NCBI GenBank assembly: GCA_935421135.1
Contig: OW285187.1
Coordinates: forward strand, 16,021,929 to 16,085,928
Direction of reading: 5' to 3'
DNA from: Bugulina stolonifera
Taxonomy: Eukaryota > Bryozoa > Gymnolaemata > Cheilostomatida > Bugulidae
Length of the DNA stretch: 64,000 nt
Part shown: positions 24,355 through 38,542 of the stretch, piece by piece
Numbering within the stretch: position 1 is the stretch's first letter
Layout: every line of letters begins with the position of its first letter
The notes under the pieces: model-generated
What the model saw: only the letters and a program-made list of their open reading frames with translations
What the model was told of the DNA's origin: nothing
Database searches by the model: none
Position numbers and translations under genes: made by a program

Positions 24355-25998
24355 GGCAGCATTTCTGCATTTGCAGGGGTCATAAAACAATGATGAAATT
24401 CATTGGACGAACTAGACTAAATTTGTTGTAGTTTCTAGATAAATACTGAGCAGGTTTAATTTAAAAAATTAAAGCTCTAACTGAACTGGCATGGATGGTG
24501 CTTACATTTTTTTGGTTTTGATGTTTTTATCTTATGGTTAAACAGTTCATCCTCCAATATATCAATAAAACAATTCAAAAATTTGCAAGATATCTCAATA
24601 TGGTGGAATATGATAGCCGCTGTAGTCTTACTTCATAAATAGATAACATGATAATAATTGACAAAATTAATAAAAAGATGAATAATGTAATCCACCTTTG
24701 GGCTGTTTTCTTTGCTTCTTTCTCAGGTTTTGCTGGGAATTACCACTGATCTCTAGTCCACTTCATCGTGTGTATTATAGTCAAAGTCGACAGTTGTAAC
24801 TTTTATAGAGAAGATAACTCTATGGTTACACTGACAGCACGATTACTATGACATCAATGTGAGTTTGATGTTAGGAGTTGCTTACCCAGCACACATTTTT
24901 AATAAAACAAGATATATATTATATAATATATAACTTTATTTAATGTGCAATATATATAATATACAGTATGTATGAATATTAGCATCATGCTTTTGTTTTT
25001 TTATATTGAAAACTTTTGCATGTTTTTCATGCTGTTGCACAGGTACTTAAAAAGGATGAAAACCCTTTCAGTTCTTAATTCTCCAAATTTCATCACTGCA
25101 TACTTGGTATTTGAAAATTGAGAATAAGTAACTTTTGCTACAGTTCACAGAGTGATAGTAGCAATCAGTGTTTGAATTACAAATATGCTATAGACAGCAC
25201 AGGTAGTATTGTAAATACAACGGGCGCTGTACCATTGTAGTTATACTTGATGGAAAACTTCAGACCATGATAACTGAGCACACTTTCAGTGTTTCTGTAA
25301 AAAATTTATATGCTATATAACATGTAGTTCTACTAAGGAGTTACTAAACCAACCAACCTTCTACAATAAACATATCACTATTCACTTTGGCTCTGCAAAA
25401 GGTTTGAAGGTTATAAAATATAACATGGTGATTTTACAATGTGCTGTAGATTCTAAGATGTATGAGTTACCAAACCAGTCAGTTACTAGATATCATGGTA
25501 TGAGGTTTATTCAGCAAAAAGCTAGGAGTAATGCAACTCCTATTTGCAACAATATGAAAATAGAGCAACGAGATTCTTTGGTTGTAAAGAGTATAATATT
25601 ATAATCATATGTGTGAAGATTGTAACTACTATCGCAGATCTACAAACTACTGTCTGCTGCACAACTAGCATGATTGTGCTTACAAAAATCTATACAACAA
25701 GTTGAGAATGACTGTAGAGCAAAAAATATAACTAAAATATATATGATATTAAAATTGGCAGGCTGTGTTCGGTAACAGAAATACTACTAGTAACTTAGAA
25801 AAAGACATTGTCAATTTTTGGTATAAATATAAATTATTGTACCTATACATGTACACATAACCAATAATGCTCTATCTCACAGTAATACTTAAACCTAATA
25901 AACTTGATTTAATTTTCAGTCTCAACATGACCAAGCATGTACCGCCATTAGCATTGTTTAAATAAATAAAAATAATATTTTAATATATGCTCATAGTT

Positions 25999-28900
25999 TT
26001 AGCTAAATGATGCCAAGGCATCTTGTTTGCAATAGAAACATATGTACCCATCTTTGACGAGCCTTTTAACCTTTGGCGGTACTTTATCAAAGTCTTTGGC
26101 TATGCTGGCAAATCCTTCTGCAGATAACCAGAACCCCAAGTCTTCGACTTCTACCACTTTGGGTACATACTCATCTCCTGTAAAGTCACAGCATCAGCGT
26201 TAAAATATTATAAATAATCTAAATGTTGTATATGCATAAGCCACATGAACATAATCTCCATGTACATACATAATCTACATGTAAATGAGTGTACTTCAAC
26301 TAAACTACCGGAGCCTCCATTACCACAGTCAACAAACAGTATGCATACCTAAACGCTTAGCCATGCTATCTAACATGAGCCACTGAGGTGAGGTATGAGT
26401 TGGTACAGCTGCAGCCCTAGTATATGCCACATAGTGAGACGTCTCTATGCAAAGTACAGCAAATAGACACAGACTTGTCGTTGATTTCACAGTCTTACTA
26501 TCCCCTTCATTGCTCTCCTCAAATATCTTCATGTCAATTGGCATGTGTCCAGATCTCTTTTCATGTTTATGTACCTGTAGATATGCATGTACAATGTACA
26601 TATACATGTACATCTACTATAATACCAGTTACAAGTCTGCAGACACACTCTGACCATGCTACCTCTTAAGGACTAACCACCCAGTGATAGCAAAGACTGG
26701 TGTCACCAGTATGGAATAGCTGGAGTTGTCTTATCTCATTTTACCATAGAAACATGGACATTGCAAGTGACCTGACGGGCTGGTAATTATTATAGTCACC
26801 ATTGGACAGATTAAAGATCATACATGTATTTGGAGCGTTGCTATCCTATCATCACCGATTATTTATACCAAGTTTAGGATGTGACAACTTCAAATTAGCA
26901 ATACATTTTTCAGAGTTTGTTGAGTGACAACTTCAAGTTACCATATGAATAACTATAGCATTGCTGCTCAAATCTCTTTCAAAGCAAAACTCGTTCAAAA
27001 TTTACTATTTTAATTATGAAATTAGCATAGTCCACCGAATAGCAGGAGGTAGCACTCACAGTATTGGAGCATTCATGGCAGAAAGTGGATCTCTTCCACT
27101 CATTTTCAGTAGCATAGCACTCCGGACATTCCCATATAGCTTCCTCACCGCACACATAACAGCGCCGTGGGGCTAAAACAGGATACAATAGTTACAAAGC
27201 AGATACATAGATGTACACATGTACAAGGACCTGATGTCCAAGTGCTGATGAATGTGCTGAAAATTATTTTATAATCAAACGTTCACTGGAACAAATCATG
27301 TTCCTGACTCGGCGATTTGCAACAGTAAGACAAGTGATAGAAATATTGGACGCACTCACCTCCCTCTGTAATATCGGTAAGGTCAAGGTTAATAGAAGGT
27401 AGGATCTTATCATACATTCTGTAGTCTTTACTGGACCTGGGCATGTGGAGTATGAGATATGAAGGAGTCTACAACAGTTACAGCAAGCCGGTTACTACGA
27501 CTAATTAATGAATATACTCGAACACGTATGCATATAGCGAACTAAACTTACCGATTGTACTCAAACTGTAAGGTTTACCAAATAGAATTAAAATCGTGGA
27601 AAGGTTAAAAATAAACGTGTTTGTTTGTTAAATTAAATCCTAAAATTATACTGTTTTATAGAGCAAGACTATGCAGGACAAGCAATTTGCAATAACTGCT
27701 ATAATTGTAGTATTGCACAATTTGGGAATTGTCAGCTCTATAGCAAAATTGCATAAGAGAAGACAACTTCAACATTGGCTTACTTGTGATAATGCAGTAC
27801 TACTGCATAATGGTATTTACTTAGGAATCTATATACATGCTCATCTGTACAACTGCACAAGCCATACATGAACATACAGGATATAGTGAATACATGGACA
27901 TACATGTAGTGTACTGTAATTGTATATACGAGTATTGATGGAGCAAGTCATACAATACCTGCTTAAACTTGAGCTGGGCTTGAGCACATGAATTCTCTAG
28001 TAGTTCCTGTACAGTTGGGAATGCTATTCGAGCGTCCTTCTCTGACATAAGGTGGAAACTGTGACAAGTTTGACCATTGCTACAACATTACAATTACATG
28101 TTCAATAATTACACCAGTCATATACAATGTACATGTACATGTACATGTAAGTCGAGGCTACAAATATACATATACATGTACATGTACAAGTACATATACA
28201 AGTACATATACATGTACATATACATGTACATATACATACATGTACATATACATGTACATATACATGTACATGTACATATACATGTACATATACATGTACA
28301 TATACATGTATATATACATGTACATATACATGTACATATACATGTACATATACATGTACATATACATGTACATATACATGTACATATACAAGCAGAGTGT
28401 ATTATTATGCCTTCCTATTACAACTTGGCTTCACTATGCTCTGCTGATAGTTATGCTGGTAGAACAAAGAATGTGTTCTGAATTCCATGTCATCATTGCA
28501 ATATTAATACTACATCTTATGTGCACTCGGAGCTTTCAAATGCGACACCTTTAGCTACTAATAACCAGTGAATATATCATCTGACCATGTACTACATGTA
28601 CTACAGGACTAACAGTGGGTGACTCATTACCTACATGACTAACAGTAGGTGACTCATTACCTGAGGTGGATGGGTGGAGGCATTCGAAACACGTTGATTA
28701 AGAGGAGGTTGATGAACTCCTCTGGATCTTTCTCCTCGCACCTTAGCCCCTCGACTAAACCCAGCTGATCTAACAGCTTTCGTAACTGGTGAATAGCGTG
28801 CTGCATCACTATACCATTCCTGAAAGAGTACAAGGCCAGTTATCAACTTAACATAACCAATTCTTCACCATTTTAATACAAGACAATCTGTCAAAAACAT

Positions 28901-31900
28901 ACAAGGAGTATCTTCCCTTGTGTAACTTTATATAGGCCTACACATTGGTAGTCACCAAGAGAAGCCTGTGTGAGCTACATGTACCGATGTGCTACCTAGT
29001 ACATTACGATGTAGTGTCTGAAGTAACACACACTCACTTCCTCAAGGGGTTGACAATGTGACACCGCAGTGTCCTTTGAATTTCTGAGTATCCACTGATG
29101 TCGTTACATTTCTTTGGTATACGTAGGAGTTCGTCAAACACCACAGAGAAAGCAAACATGGAGAATATACAAGCATCCATGTAGCAGGAGTTGGAGTCTC
29201 CCTGAATGCCTTTCCACTCGCCCACATGTTGTAGACATTGAGGGGGAGGCGGGATAAGCCCCTCTATTATCTCGCTACTCTTGGAACCGCTACCTGAAAT
29301 AGCGGTATAATTGTGTAAAATGTAAAGTTTAGCAACACTGTTATCACAGCAATGACTAATGAAAACTTACATAAGAGTTTAAACATTCACTTCATCCGCT
29401 GCTTTATGGGTATGATATAGTGTGAAATGATAAATTATCTCTTATGAAACAGGGAAACAAAGCATTCCATAGACCTAAGTGACCAGTAGTATGCGCATAA
29501 GGATATGATATATAGTGAATGAATAATTCATTAGACGAAATAATACTCAAATGAGTCACTGTTAAGGGCTGTACTAACTTACCATGCACTGCCTCACATT
29601 TCCTTAGGTTTACAAACATAATATCCTTTCTGGAACTGTCCACCAGACGTTCATTACCATACCAGCCACAAGAGCAGGATCCATTTGGCTCCTCCTACCA
29701 ATAAGAGACCAATCGTATCACTATGTTGAGACATACATGTGCGTGTAATGTATCACTCTCTGTTTTTAGGGAATAATATTATAAACTATGTTCCAGTCGG
29801 CACAAATATACTAGAATCATTGGGAAATGAAGGATGTGGCTTTTCGCTTTATATTACTCATGCGATTCTTTCTACTGTTAGCAGGATAACATAAAAAGTG
29901 AGGGCGCACCATCCTAGGACGAACCATACAGCCCAATATAGTGCATCATCATCGTAAGGCGGCGCACCAAAACAGATAAATATACACAATATGTATGTCT
30001 AATAACTTTTACAGAAAAAATACATGTCTATATCCTGTATTTCACTGTGAGGTAAAGCAATAAGATTGATAAAACCGAGTTAATTGAGACTGTAGTGTAC
30101 AGTTGTAGCAAGTCTACTATATACAACTGGCTTTAGAATGAAGGTTTTAAGGAACTAAAAACTTTTAGTAAAATACTCCCTTTCTAGCTGATGGGGTTTC
30201 CAAATTGTTTGGAGGGTAATCAACTCTATTGTGGTAAAGCGTATGTTTCCATTTTGACGAAGTTCAACATTGTTGTATGTAAGCTGTTTTAATTACAAAT
30301 TTATTGTAAAACTACGTATCAAAAATTACGAGGAGGACTTTGTAATAATGTAGGTCTGGTATAACTTAGTACATGTATTTCAAAAATGATTTGTTGTGAC
30401 TCCATGCATAAGTGAATTTTGTGGATAAAACTTAACACATCAAATTGTCTAGGTCTTCAGTAAAACAATACATGCACTTGGCATTATCTGAATGTATTAC
30501 AACAGATCGCAATCATAACTGTGAAAATTTGAGTTTTTTTAGAGCTTTCAATTTCTACCTCAGCAAAATTCCAAAAGTTTGGAATAAATTTGTGTCACCA
30601 TTGAGTTGTGATTGAAATAACCATCAGCGTAAATGAGTCGCTTGGTAAAGCAGCTCATTCATCATCAAACCAAAGTTGATATATTTTGACATTGCAAAAA
30701 AGATACAAAAGGATCAACAACTATTGTTTACACACACTTGGTCACATCACACCCAGGAAGAAAAAGAAGCCACGTTGGTGCCTTTTGGCAGCTTCACATG
30801 CCATATATATCTCAGCTCTGTATGTTTAGCTGACTTTTTGGAAACAGGTGACTGTTTTCACAGAAATACCTTAATGTCAAGACTATGTCAAAATATGCAA
30901 GGATTCCCAAACTAGCAATTAGGCCAACCTACTCTGAAACACCCAAGTCTTAATTGAGGTCTGCATACAGTACATACAACTAACAGCATTCGCTCATTAG
31001 AAGCCTGTTCACTTACTAGCAAACGAATTGCCCTTAGTGGAACTGACTATTTAATAGTTAAATAGAGCCTGGAGAACAGAAGTAAACACAAAACAATATG
31101 CTAAGCAGAGCAAAACTTTGATTGCACCAGTTAAGGCAGCCTATAGCATACAGTACACTACACAACTTGCAACCGAACCCACCCATCATATAACACCAGT
31201 TTATTAATGCACTGTATCCCCCTTGTACATGTACATGTAGTTGTAATTATTACATGTGAGGTAAACAGTACTACTGCTAATTTACACTGAAATATTTACA
31301 TTCTACGCTTTTGCAGGCTTATTTGTATGCTTACTTATATGTAGGCTCATGCATTGTATATTTACACAACTATGAAGTTTCTCCAGCAAGTATGAATATA
31401 TTGTATAAACTTACCATCTTAACGCCAGCGAAGTATCGGCCGGGCTTAGTTAATTCATATCCTATCCATTTGACTATACCTGGCTGGCCATCAACAGTAA
31501 CTAAACACTCCTCAATGATATGACTAGATATAGGTGTAGTCCGACACACAGCACTAATGGTTACTAGCTGTGAGCCCTCCTTTACACTAGTGTTAGATAC
31601 GGGATCATGTCTTTTCCGCCTAGAAGGCGATGTGTGTTTGATACTATATGTTGGAGAGTGATTAGTGGTTGAGTTATGTGGTCCATCGGACACACTGTCA
31701 TGGTGTTGCGGAGTGCGGGGTAAGTGCGAGGGGGAAGTGTTAGTCATGTTAGATTGTGGGGAATGGGTATCGGAACCTTGGCTTGAAGCATCACAACTCC
31801 TCGGAGATATGCTGCCGACTGAACTTGGTCTGTGATTAGTAGCTGCAAGCAATATTCAATTCATATAGAGGTGATATGTAGAGAGTGAACTACTAAGCAC

Positions 31901-34900
31901 ACACTCTGATAGAGTAATACATGATAGCATATGAGTCAGTAATGCTGCTCTGGAATGTGGGAGCCATTATAAATTTCTGGCAACACCTTATCACAATTCA
32001 ACAAATGTATGCAATATAGAATGTGTGACATCGTAATAGGCCTACTGACGGAAGCATGCTATACAACTTGTGAGTATGACTAGCACCACCACTTACCAGG
32101 AACAAGTAAACTAGCAGACTGTTTTGGGCTCTTCTTCTGTGGGCTGAACCTGTGAGCCATGCGAGGGGAGACGAGTCCCTTTACATGCTCCAGACTGTCA
32201 TTACTACTACTAACACTCTCCTCGGCCCGCAAATTTTCCGTTAGTTTCTTCTTAACATTACTGCCTCCATTTTGTCGTCTTCTCGCAGACGGCGTATAAT
32301 GTCCACTAACCTTGTCCGCTTTTTTAGCGGACTTCTTAAAATCTTCATCGTTATCACAAATAGCACCAGTTTTGAGTTCAGGTTCAGTGGCAATGTCAAG
32401 GTCTTTTAGTATAGAGTTAGCAGTTATGACGGGGTGGGTGGGGCTGGAGAAACTTGGGTGAGGGAGATTACCTTGAACATACATAAGACAGGTTATTATT
32501 ATAGCCTCCATTTAGTCTTTACATAGGCTACGCAGGAAAATACAGCAACCGTTAATTATATATTAGACACTTTATATTCTACAAGTACTTGGATAAGATT
32601 TCACTGCTTTCCATTTTGCAATGTATTATGGCACTTCAGTTGTGCAACTATGGGCACAATAGTGTTCCCAGTATAAATGCTTCTAAAATGCATTCGGCCT
32701 ATAACTAAAACCCAGTATTAATGCAGAATGATGTTGAAGCCCAAACAGAAAATATAGCTGGCAGCTATAGTTGGCTGGCTGCCAAACAAGCTACTAAAAA
32801 TTACGACCAACAAATAAATATCAGCTGAACATTTTGGTTCAATAATGGTATTGAATAGGAAGAACAATTGGTGAAAGAGACAATGAAAACAGTGTATAAT
32901 ATGTACATATATTGGATATGGACGCAGGGTAGTAGCAATGAGGATTTAGTAGAACGCATTCAATCTATTGATTTGCTCTTCAGCCATGTACAGTTCATAT
33001 TATCAACTGTAACGGAGGTCACACGCATTCAGTGTGCACATTATAATATATACTCTACTCAAACTGCTATGTACATGGCGATATAGAAGCTATGATATCC
33101 ATGTATTCTACTTACAATGTAGTATTGGTACCTACGTACATGCAGTTTACACTGCATATGCCTATACTGTATGAACTAGCAAGAACTTCCAGCACTTTGC
33201 ATCAGTTTACATGGTCATTTACAGAGCTTGATATATACATGCAGATATATAAAACCCTAAGGTCATGTGACACTTACCAAATTGTGGCGGTGGAGGAGAA
33301 CGGCAGGGTGAAGGTCGTTCGTGTTCCTGGTATAAACCAACCAGAGGTACTAGAGAGGCGTGACCCTTTCTGGCATGAAATAGCCTCTTTTTCTGGTAGA
33401 AACCAGTACCCTTACCTACTGGGTTGTCCTAAAAACAAGATCCATAGGTTATACCTTCACATTGAGTGCCAAGATAATTATAGGGCAGGTCAAGTCACTG
33501 TCGTATACCATAACACACAGATGTAAACTCGTAGGCCTACAATAATTTGTGTGAACAACATAGTCTTGCACTCAGCACATGGGTGCTAGACATGACCTGC
33601 AATCATTAGCTTATACAGAGCAGATAGGTTTCATTCAAATGTTCCAAATGACTTACAAATTCCACTCCAAGGAGTGATTCACCATTTTCATCTGGTAGAG
33701 TGCCAATCCATTTGATGGTAGCTCTCTCGTATCCACTCTCCCCGAACCAGACTACCCGGTCTCCTATCCGAGGGTCAACAACTGGGTAGAGATTGGAATT
33801 CTTAGTCAGTTCCTCTTCCTCCTCCTCTATAGAGGAGATGTCTGGTGTACGGGATACCTCTACACTGTCACACACATCTGTACGCTCACTCTTTTTACCA
33901 TTCACAATGACCGGGTCGGGCACAGATCGCTCCCTACTAATTCTCTTCTCCTTCCTTTCTGGTCGTTCAGGTGGAATCAGTTTAACATTTGAAATGTTAA
34001 CAAATACTCCATCATTTAATTCACAAGAGAACAGTCTGACTGCATTGAATGCCCCATCGGTATCGCCACAACCTTTCTTAGATGGATCCTAAACAAACAT
34101 AACATGTACATGCAGCGGTCAGGCCGTAGACAGCATATTAGGTTGGTACTCAAAGTTTAGCTCTGCTATCATCCAATTCCTGTGCTCAAAACCGAACACC
34201 AAATATCAGCACCGACTGGTTGGAATTTATTGGTGGTTCCTAACCTAATCCAGAAACTGCTTTTACTCAGTATACCTTACAGTCATGATAAGGGAGGCAA
34301 AATACAGAAATTCAAAAGACAAGCACCTGTTTTGTAGGCCTATACGCAAGGAATAAAATCACAGAAGAACAATGGATGCTTACAAGGTCATAAGAGTTGA
34401 ATCTTACCTGTATTTCTACTCCAAAGCATACTCCTTGTTTATTGGCAATTCTACCTTTCCACCTGACTATACCTTTACAAGCCTCTAGTTTTCGAGTCGA
34501 TACGATCACCCTACTGTTTACATTGATTAGACAGGAAGTGTTCATGTGGTCTCTGTCCATATACACTTTGTATCTTTCATCACAGTCTGGTATGGCTAGC
34601 AGGAGTCGACACTGCTCTTCCGTTAGCTCACTAATGTTACCCTCCGACACCAGCACTCTTACCTCATCATACTCAATAGAATATAGTTCCAGCTTACGGG
34701 CATTGTGGGATAGCGGTAGACTTATACCAGTCTTACCTGAACCAGACAGCACCGTACCTTTACTTCCGGAACTACCGAAGGAACTAAGAGAGTGGTTAGG
34801 GCTTGGTATATCCTTTTCCTCCCATAACGACCCTTTCAGTACTCTCTGCTTATCAAAAAATTTTCCTTTACTAGATTTAGCATGCACATCCTTTAGAAGT

Positions 34901-34965
34901 ATAAACTTTTTAGTCTCTATTCTAGCATCCTCTACACTAGATTGGTGGCTGGAGGTGGTCGACAT
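25999..34965 (-). CDS. CYLD: CYLD, Lys63/Met1 deubiquitinase, 13 coding exons (complete)
   Basis: Cysteine protease that trims Lys63- and Met1-linked ubiquitin and dampens NF-kB and related signalling. Exons in order: 34408-34965, 33657-34088, 33278-33428, 32097-32471, 31415-31842, 29583-29694, 29038-29293, 28661-28819, 27959-28058, 27360-27468, 27060-27172, 26349-26574, 25999-26177. All phases close: 3198 nt, 1065 aa (human about 956). There are three CAP-Gly domains, spanning exons 1-2, 2-3 and 5-6. The USP domain follows, with catalytic Cys at about 722 (GIQGDSNSCYMDACIFS), His at about 978 (CIETSHYVAY) and Asp at about 1000 (MLDSMA). A zinc B-box insertion has CYVCGEE, CPEC and CHEC pairs plus VHKH. 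Start: ATG at 34963-34965; an upstream in-frame TAG and a non-ATG GTG exclude earlier starts. The extra length sits in Ser-rich linkers (exons 4-5). Confidence 0.96.
27060..27172 (-). other. CYLD: CYLD B-box zinc-binding insertion
   Basis: Three CxxC pairs (CYVC, CPEC, CHEC) within 37 codons, followed in exon 12 by VHKHEKRSGH. In vertebrate CYLD this B-box inside the USP domain binds zinc and affects localisation. Its presence identifies CYLD rather than another USP. Confidence 0.88.
28131..28391. repeat. TACATGTACATA microsatellite in CYLD intron 8
   Basis: About 260 bp of alternating tacatg and tacata hexamers. The repeat is open in several frames on both strands (MYMYMYIYMY), which are not genes. 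Confidence 0.95.
29038..29293 (-). other. CYLD: CYLD catalytic-cysteine exon
   Basis: Encodes the start of the USP fold. The Cys box GIQGDSNSCYMDACIFSMFA has the oxyanion-side Asn and catalytic Cys in place, and continues to CHIVNPLRK. The next exon (28661-28819) carries EEKDPEEFINLLL, matching the family. The enzyme should be active. Confidence 0.93.
29695..31414 (-). other. CYLD intron 5 (1.7 kb)
   Basis: AT-rich intronic DNA with no transposon or RNA gene that I recognise. The plus-strand open frame 30676-30915 has no support. Confidence 0.6.
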
Positions 34966-37649
34966 GGCGCACACCTACGTTACCATAGCAAACATGTGTT
35001 GGAGTAACTATCTCGGAGAATATCGCTGTTACCACTTCTAGATAAATACCTTGTACATTATCAGGACTATAATCACTCTGTATCGAGACCTATTACTCCA
35101 TTTTGAACCTACAAAGATATATATTACCATTAGTAAGTATCTACCATATATGCTGTCTAGTAGTGTTACAGGAGAAAGGTAGATGTAGGTGGGTTTACAT
35201 ACTAATCCTCATATAAAATGGCCTGAATTATTGCAATATAAAAATGATGATGAAATCCAGAAAGAGGAGTTGGTAGCTCATATAACCACAATATATAATT
35301 TATTGTAAAAACTCATTATACAGCAGGATAATTGCAGATGGTCTCCATAAGTTATCATATCAATTACATAGCTGATGTCTATCAAGTGTATAATAATCAT
35401 TAGGTCTATTGTGTGGGATAACAATGTATATATGTTAGAGCAAACTATATAGTGCAATTAAATTTGTATACAAACTAAGGTGGGTATTATGAAAGGTAAA
35501 AGAGAAAGTTCAGGGGTTTTAATCAGTGACTACTGTAACAACACAACATAATTTTAGGCCTACAGCATACAACTGTATATACTGTATATATTATATTGTG
35601 TGAATATTACATATTATATTACTGTATCAATATAACTTTGCTCAAATGGCTGCAGTACTTGCTGTATGTCTGTGGTAGATGTCACATAGTAAAGTAGTCA
35701 CCAAAAAAGCTGGATTCCACATATTTCCAACAATAAATGTTTAACTCCAGTCCCATAAAAGGAAAGTTGCCAAAATACCTACGTAGTATGATTGTTCGTA
35801 CTAGCATTAATATATCCACATGCTGGTAGTGCCTAGTATATTCCATATGTACACAGGCCTACATAAGGACATACCTCATTCATTAGCCATACAGCTGCAG
35901 CTAACATCTACATGTATGTACATGCAAAATGTAAATTACTGCAGTAAATAATAAACATACTGACTATATTGCTTATAATTAACACAACAAATATTGCTAT
36001 CATACTAGCACCAGTAGGCCTACACAAGATTTACTACTACTATACTATGACTTGGTTACAGTGCAGGGAGCCTGTAGAAAGCTGATATACTTTTAGTTTA
36101 GTATCCAGTAACTAATCTAACTATATATGATCTTGACATTGATTTTTCCTTGCATCTCTTCATTATCTCAAGTATATTTAAATCCAATACGAGACCTGTA
36201 ATTATAATGCCTTACCAAGTGATACCACAGGATACGCACACTAAATCCTACCGACGGCAAGTCACGCTACATTCCTGAATCTACGTAGCAGTATTTCATA
36301 ATAAATGTAACTGTATTATGTAGGCCTAGTTAGCACCCCACAGGCAATGTATACCAATACCTACACAATTGTATATACACACAACTCTCACAGTTACTTG
36401 AATGAGTAAATGTAAACCTACAGCATTATGTCATTTATTTCGACAACTAAGTCAATTCACCCTTAGAACAACGCTACAACGTAACAACAGCACTACCATT
36501 ATACAACTATTTTTTCACTGTTTGTTTTCTGTTTTCAATCTAAGCACTTGATATATAAGTGAATACCCAAAGGAGGGTAAAAATACTTTGCATTGCAAAT
36601 ATTAGCCTGCATATAATATGCTTAAAACAAATCTATTTAAATTATTTATAGGAATCAATTATTTCACTCTCCGCTCTCTCTGACCAAAGTTGTTTCAAAG
36701 ACTGATTATGATAGTATCAGGTTATATGCAGTACATTCTAATAATTCAGAGTGAAGTGCTCATACATGTACAATCACGATATACCCACATGAATAATATA
36801 ATACAATATCCAATGGTCAATATAACAAGGGTTATCATCTGCTCCATATTACATGAAGCTGCATGTTGTGTATATTGTGTTTATAAACATGTTGGCCGAG
36901 AATATAATGTTTCATTGGAGATATTGTTACATACTTGAAGGTTTTCACATTTTGAATTGGTTGTTTTGTGTGGGACAAGTGTATTGCTTACAAGTATTAT
37001 ACTGCATTATAATTATACAGTAGCAGTAATATCATACTTTTTGCTCCTTAATCTGATGAATTTGATAAAACTACTGTATTTGATGCTGAATATTGACCAA
37101 TGTTGAGCATGAAATGTAAATCCAAACAGCGTTTAATTGTCAGACTGATCATGGGTCAGCGACTTCCTTTCACCTGAATCCATCCCAGTGGGCTAATCTC
37201 TTCAACTTAGATAAATATAAGTGTAACACCTTGCTAATTTGACAGAAAGAGACAGATCAATAATTTGTAAACATAGAAGTACAACTGATATTTAACCACA
37301 TTAGAAAAACGCTATAATGACGTTCAAATGCCAATAATATTAAGCACCAGTAGATTGTACTGCAAGTATTAGACCTGCTATACGCCATTTAGTAAGACAT
37401 TGAACATAGAACAACCCCCATAATTACAAGCCTAATAAAGTCACAACATTGTATTGCTTGTTGGAATTGTTCAGAGATTTTTCTGACAATATGCTCAAAT
37501 TGGTCTTTTTGTACAGTTGCACCTAGGAAAGCAGTGTCTCCACCAAAAAATTTTCTAAAAGCAATAATTTAGTGGTGTTTAAGATTGAAATTATCATTGG
37601 TTGCACTTATAGCCTGTATATGTAGACTGACATTTTACATTTTCAAATA

Positions 37650-37837
37650 CAGTGGAACTTGCTTAATTCAGCCTCGGATAACTCAAAAACTTGGTTAGTT
37701 CAAACTATTAGCCTTGGTCCCTGCTGAGCACTGTATAATAACTTAATTTAAGTGAAGTGATCTTACAATTCAAACTCGGGCCGGACTCAAACCAGTTATG
37801 GCGGTCCCTTGAAGTTTGAATTAAGCAAGTTTCACTG
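37650..37837. mobile_element. Tigger/pogo-like MITE with TA target duplication
   Basis: The left end cagtggaacttgcttaattc is matched by the right end gaattaagcaagtttcactg in reverse complement (about 20 bp TIR, 1-2 mismatches). TA flanks both sides (37648-37649 and 37838-37839). CAGTG termini and a TA duplication are typical of pogo/Tigger elements. At 188 bp and without an ORF, it is non-autonomous. Confidence 0.8.
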
Positions 37838-38394
37838 TAGTTAATATTCTGTTGATGGTAAAATTAAAATATGATCATTGCAGAGATCGTCTGCATAACA
37901 CAACTTGTATATATGACGACGCGAGTGTTGGTGAGAAGTTTAAGGATAAATAGTTAGTACTACACACACTTTTAAAATTTTATTTACCTAATATTCGACA
38001 ATCGTTCTGTTACCATCGCCAGATGAAAGACGACGACATCAGGATTGCTACTGAAATAAAAGGAGAATAAAAATTTCAAAAAATGCATGCAGTACTACTC
38101 TTTGTCGTAAAACTTGTATCACTAAACTATTAAAACACACCCTTTCTGTTTCAGAGATTTCAACAATAGGGAATAAATCAATCAAAATATAAAACAAAAA
38201 TTATTTGATTATGCTTATTAAAAATATCAAAAAATTCCTAACCTGCTATTTTTCACATCAAACGCAAAGTCATATTCAAAAAAGAAGAGGACCTATGGCT
38301 TAATGCAAATAATGAAATTATTATCTGAATAAAGAATAATGAGAATGATGAAGGTATGGCTAACAATATCAGCATTAGAGTGTAAGGTTATAAA

Positions 38395-38542
38395 TAAAAA
38401 GCCTGACAACTCTGTCGTCTGAACCTCTCAAGAGCACATAGATGTTGGTGAAGAGAACTATCAGGAAGATAACTAGAAAATTTGTGTCAATGGCAACCAT
38501 GACCCACGCAAATGTCTGATTCAAATAACAAGCTTGCACCTA
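38395..38542 (-). CDS. Weak candidate exon with one hydrophobic segment
   Basis: A minus-strand frame reads CYLNQTFAWVMVAIDTNF then a strongly hydrophobic run (LVIFLIVLFTNIYVLL) and a charged end (RGSDDRVV). It follows a poor AG acceptor and a possible second exon lies at about 37990-38051 (VVVFHLAMVTERLSNI). No family is recognised. It may be a decayed gene or chance. Confidence 0.2.

Larger units (their letters stand above)
21386..25998. other. Gene-poor AT-rich interval between ARL14EP-like and CYLD
   Basis: No recognised gene. It includes a G9 run at 21691-21700, AT-rich low-complexity DNA (22790-22860, 23930-24310), a long palindrome at 24117-24354, and one unassigned open frame at 23105-23482. 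The CYLD 3' untranslated region must occupy its right end. The ARL14EP-like promoter should lie just right of 21385. Confidence 0.6.

Noticed and set aside
28077..28554. Long MYMYIYMY-type frames on both strands
   Set aside because: Produced by the tacatgtacata microsatellite in a CYLD intron.
33092..33526. Plus-strand 144-codon frame without low complexity
   Set aside because: It is antisense to CYLD exon 3, which has proper splice sites, the right phase and the expected CAP-Gly continuation (DNPVGKGTGFYQKKRLF). The plus-strand frame is its shadow.
34966..34974. CYLD start three codons earlier (M-C-A-M)
   Set aside because: The upstream codon is GTG, not ATG, and an in-frame TAG lies just before it.
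34397..35041. Plus-strand 214-codon frame
   Set aside because: Shadow of CYLD exon 1 on the opposite strand.
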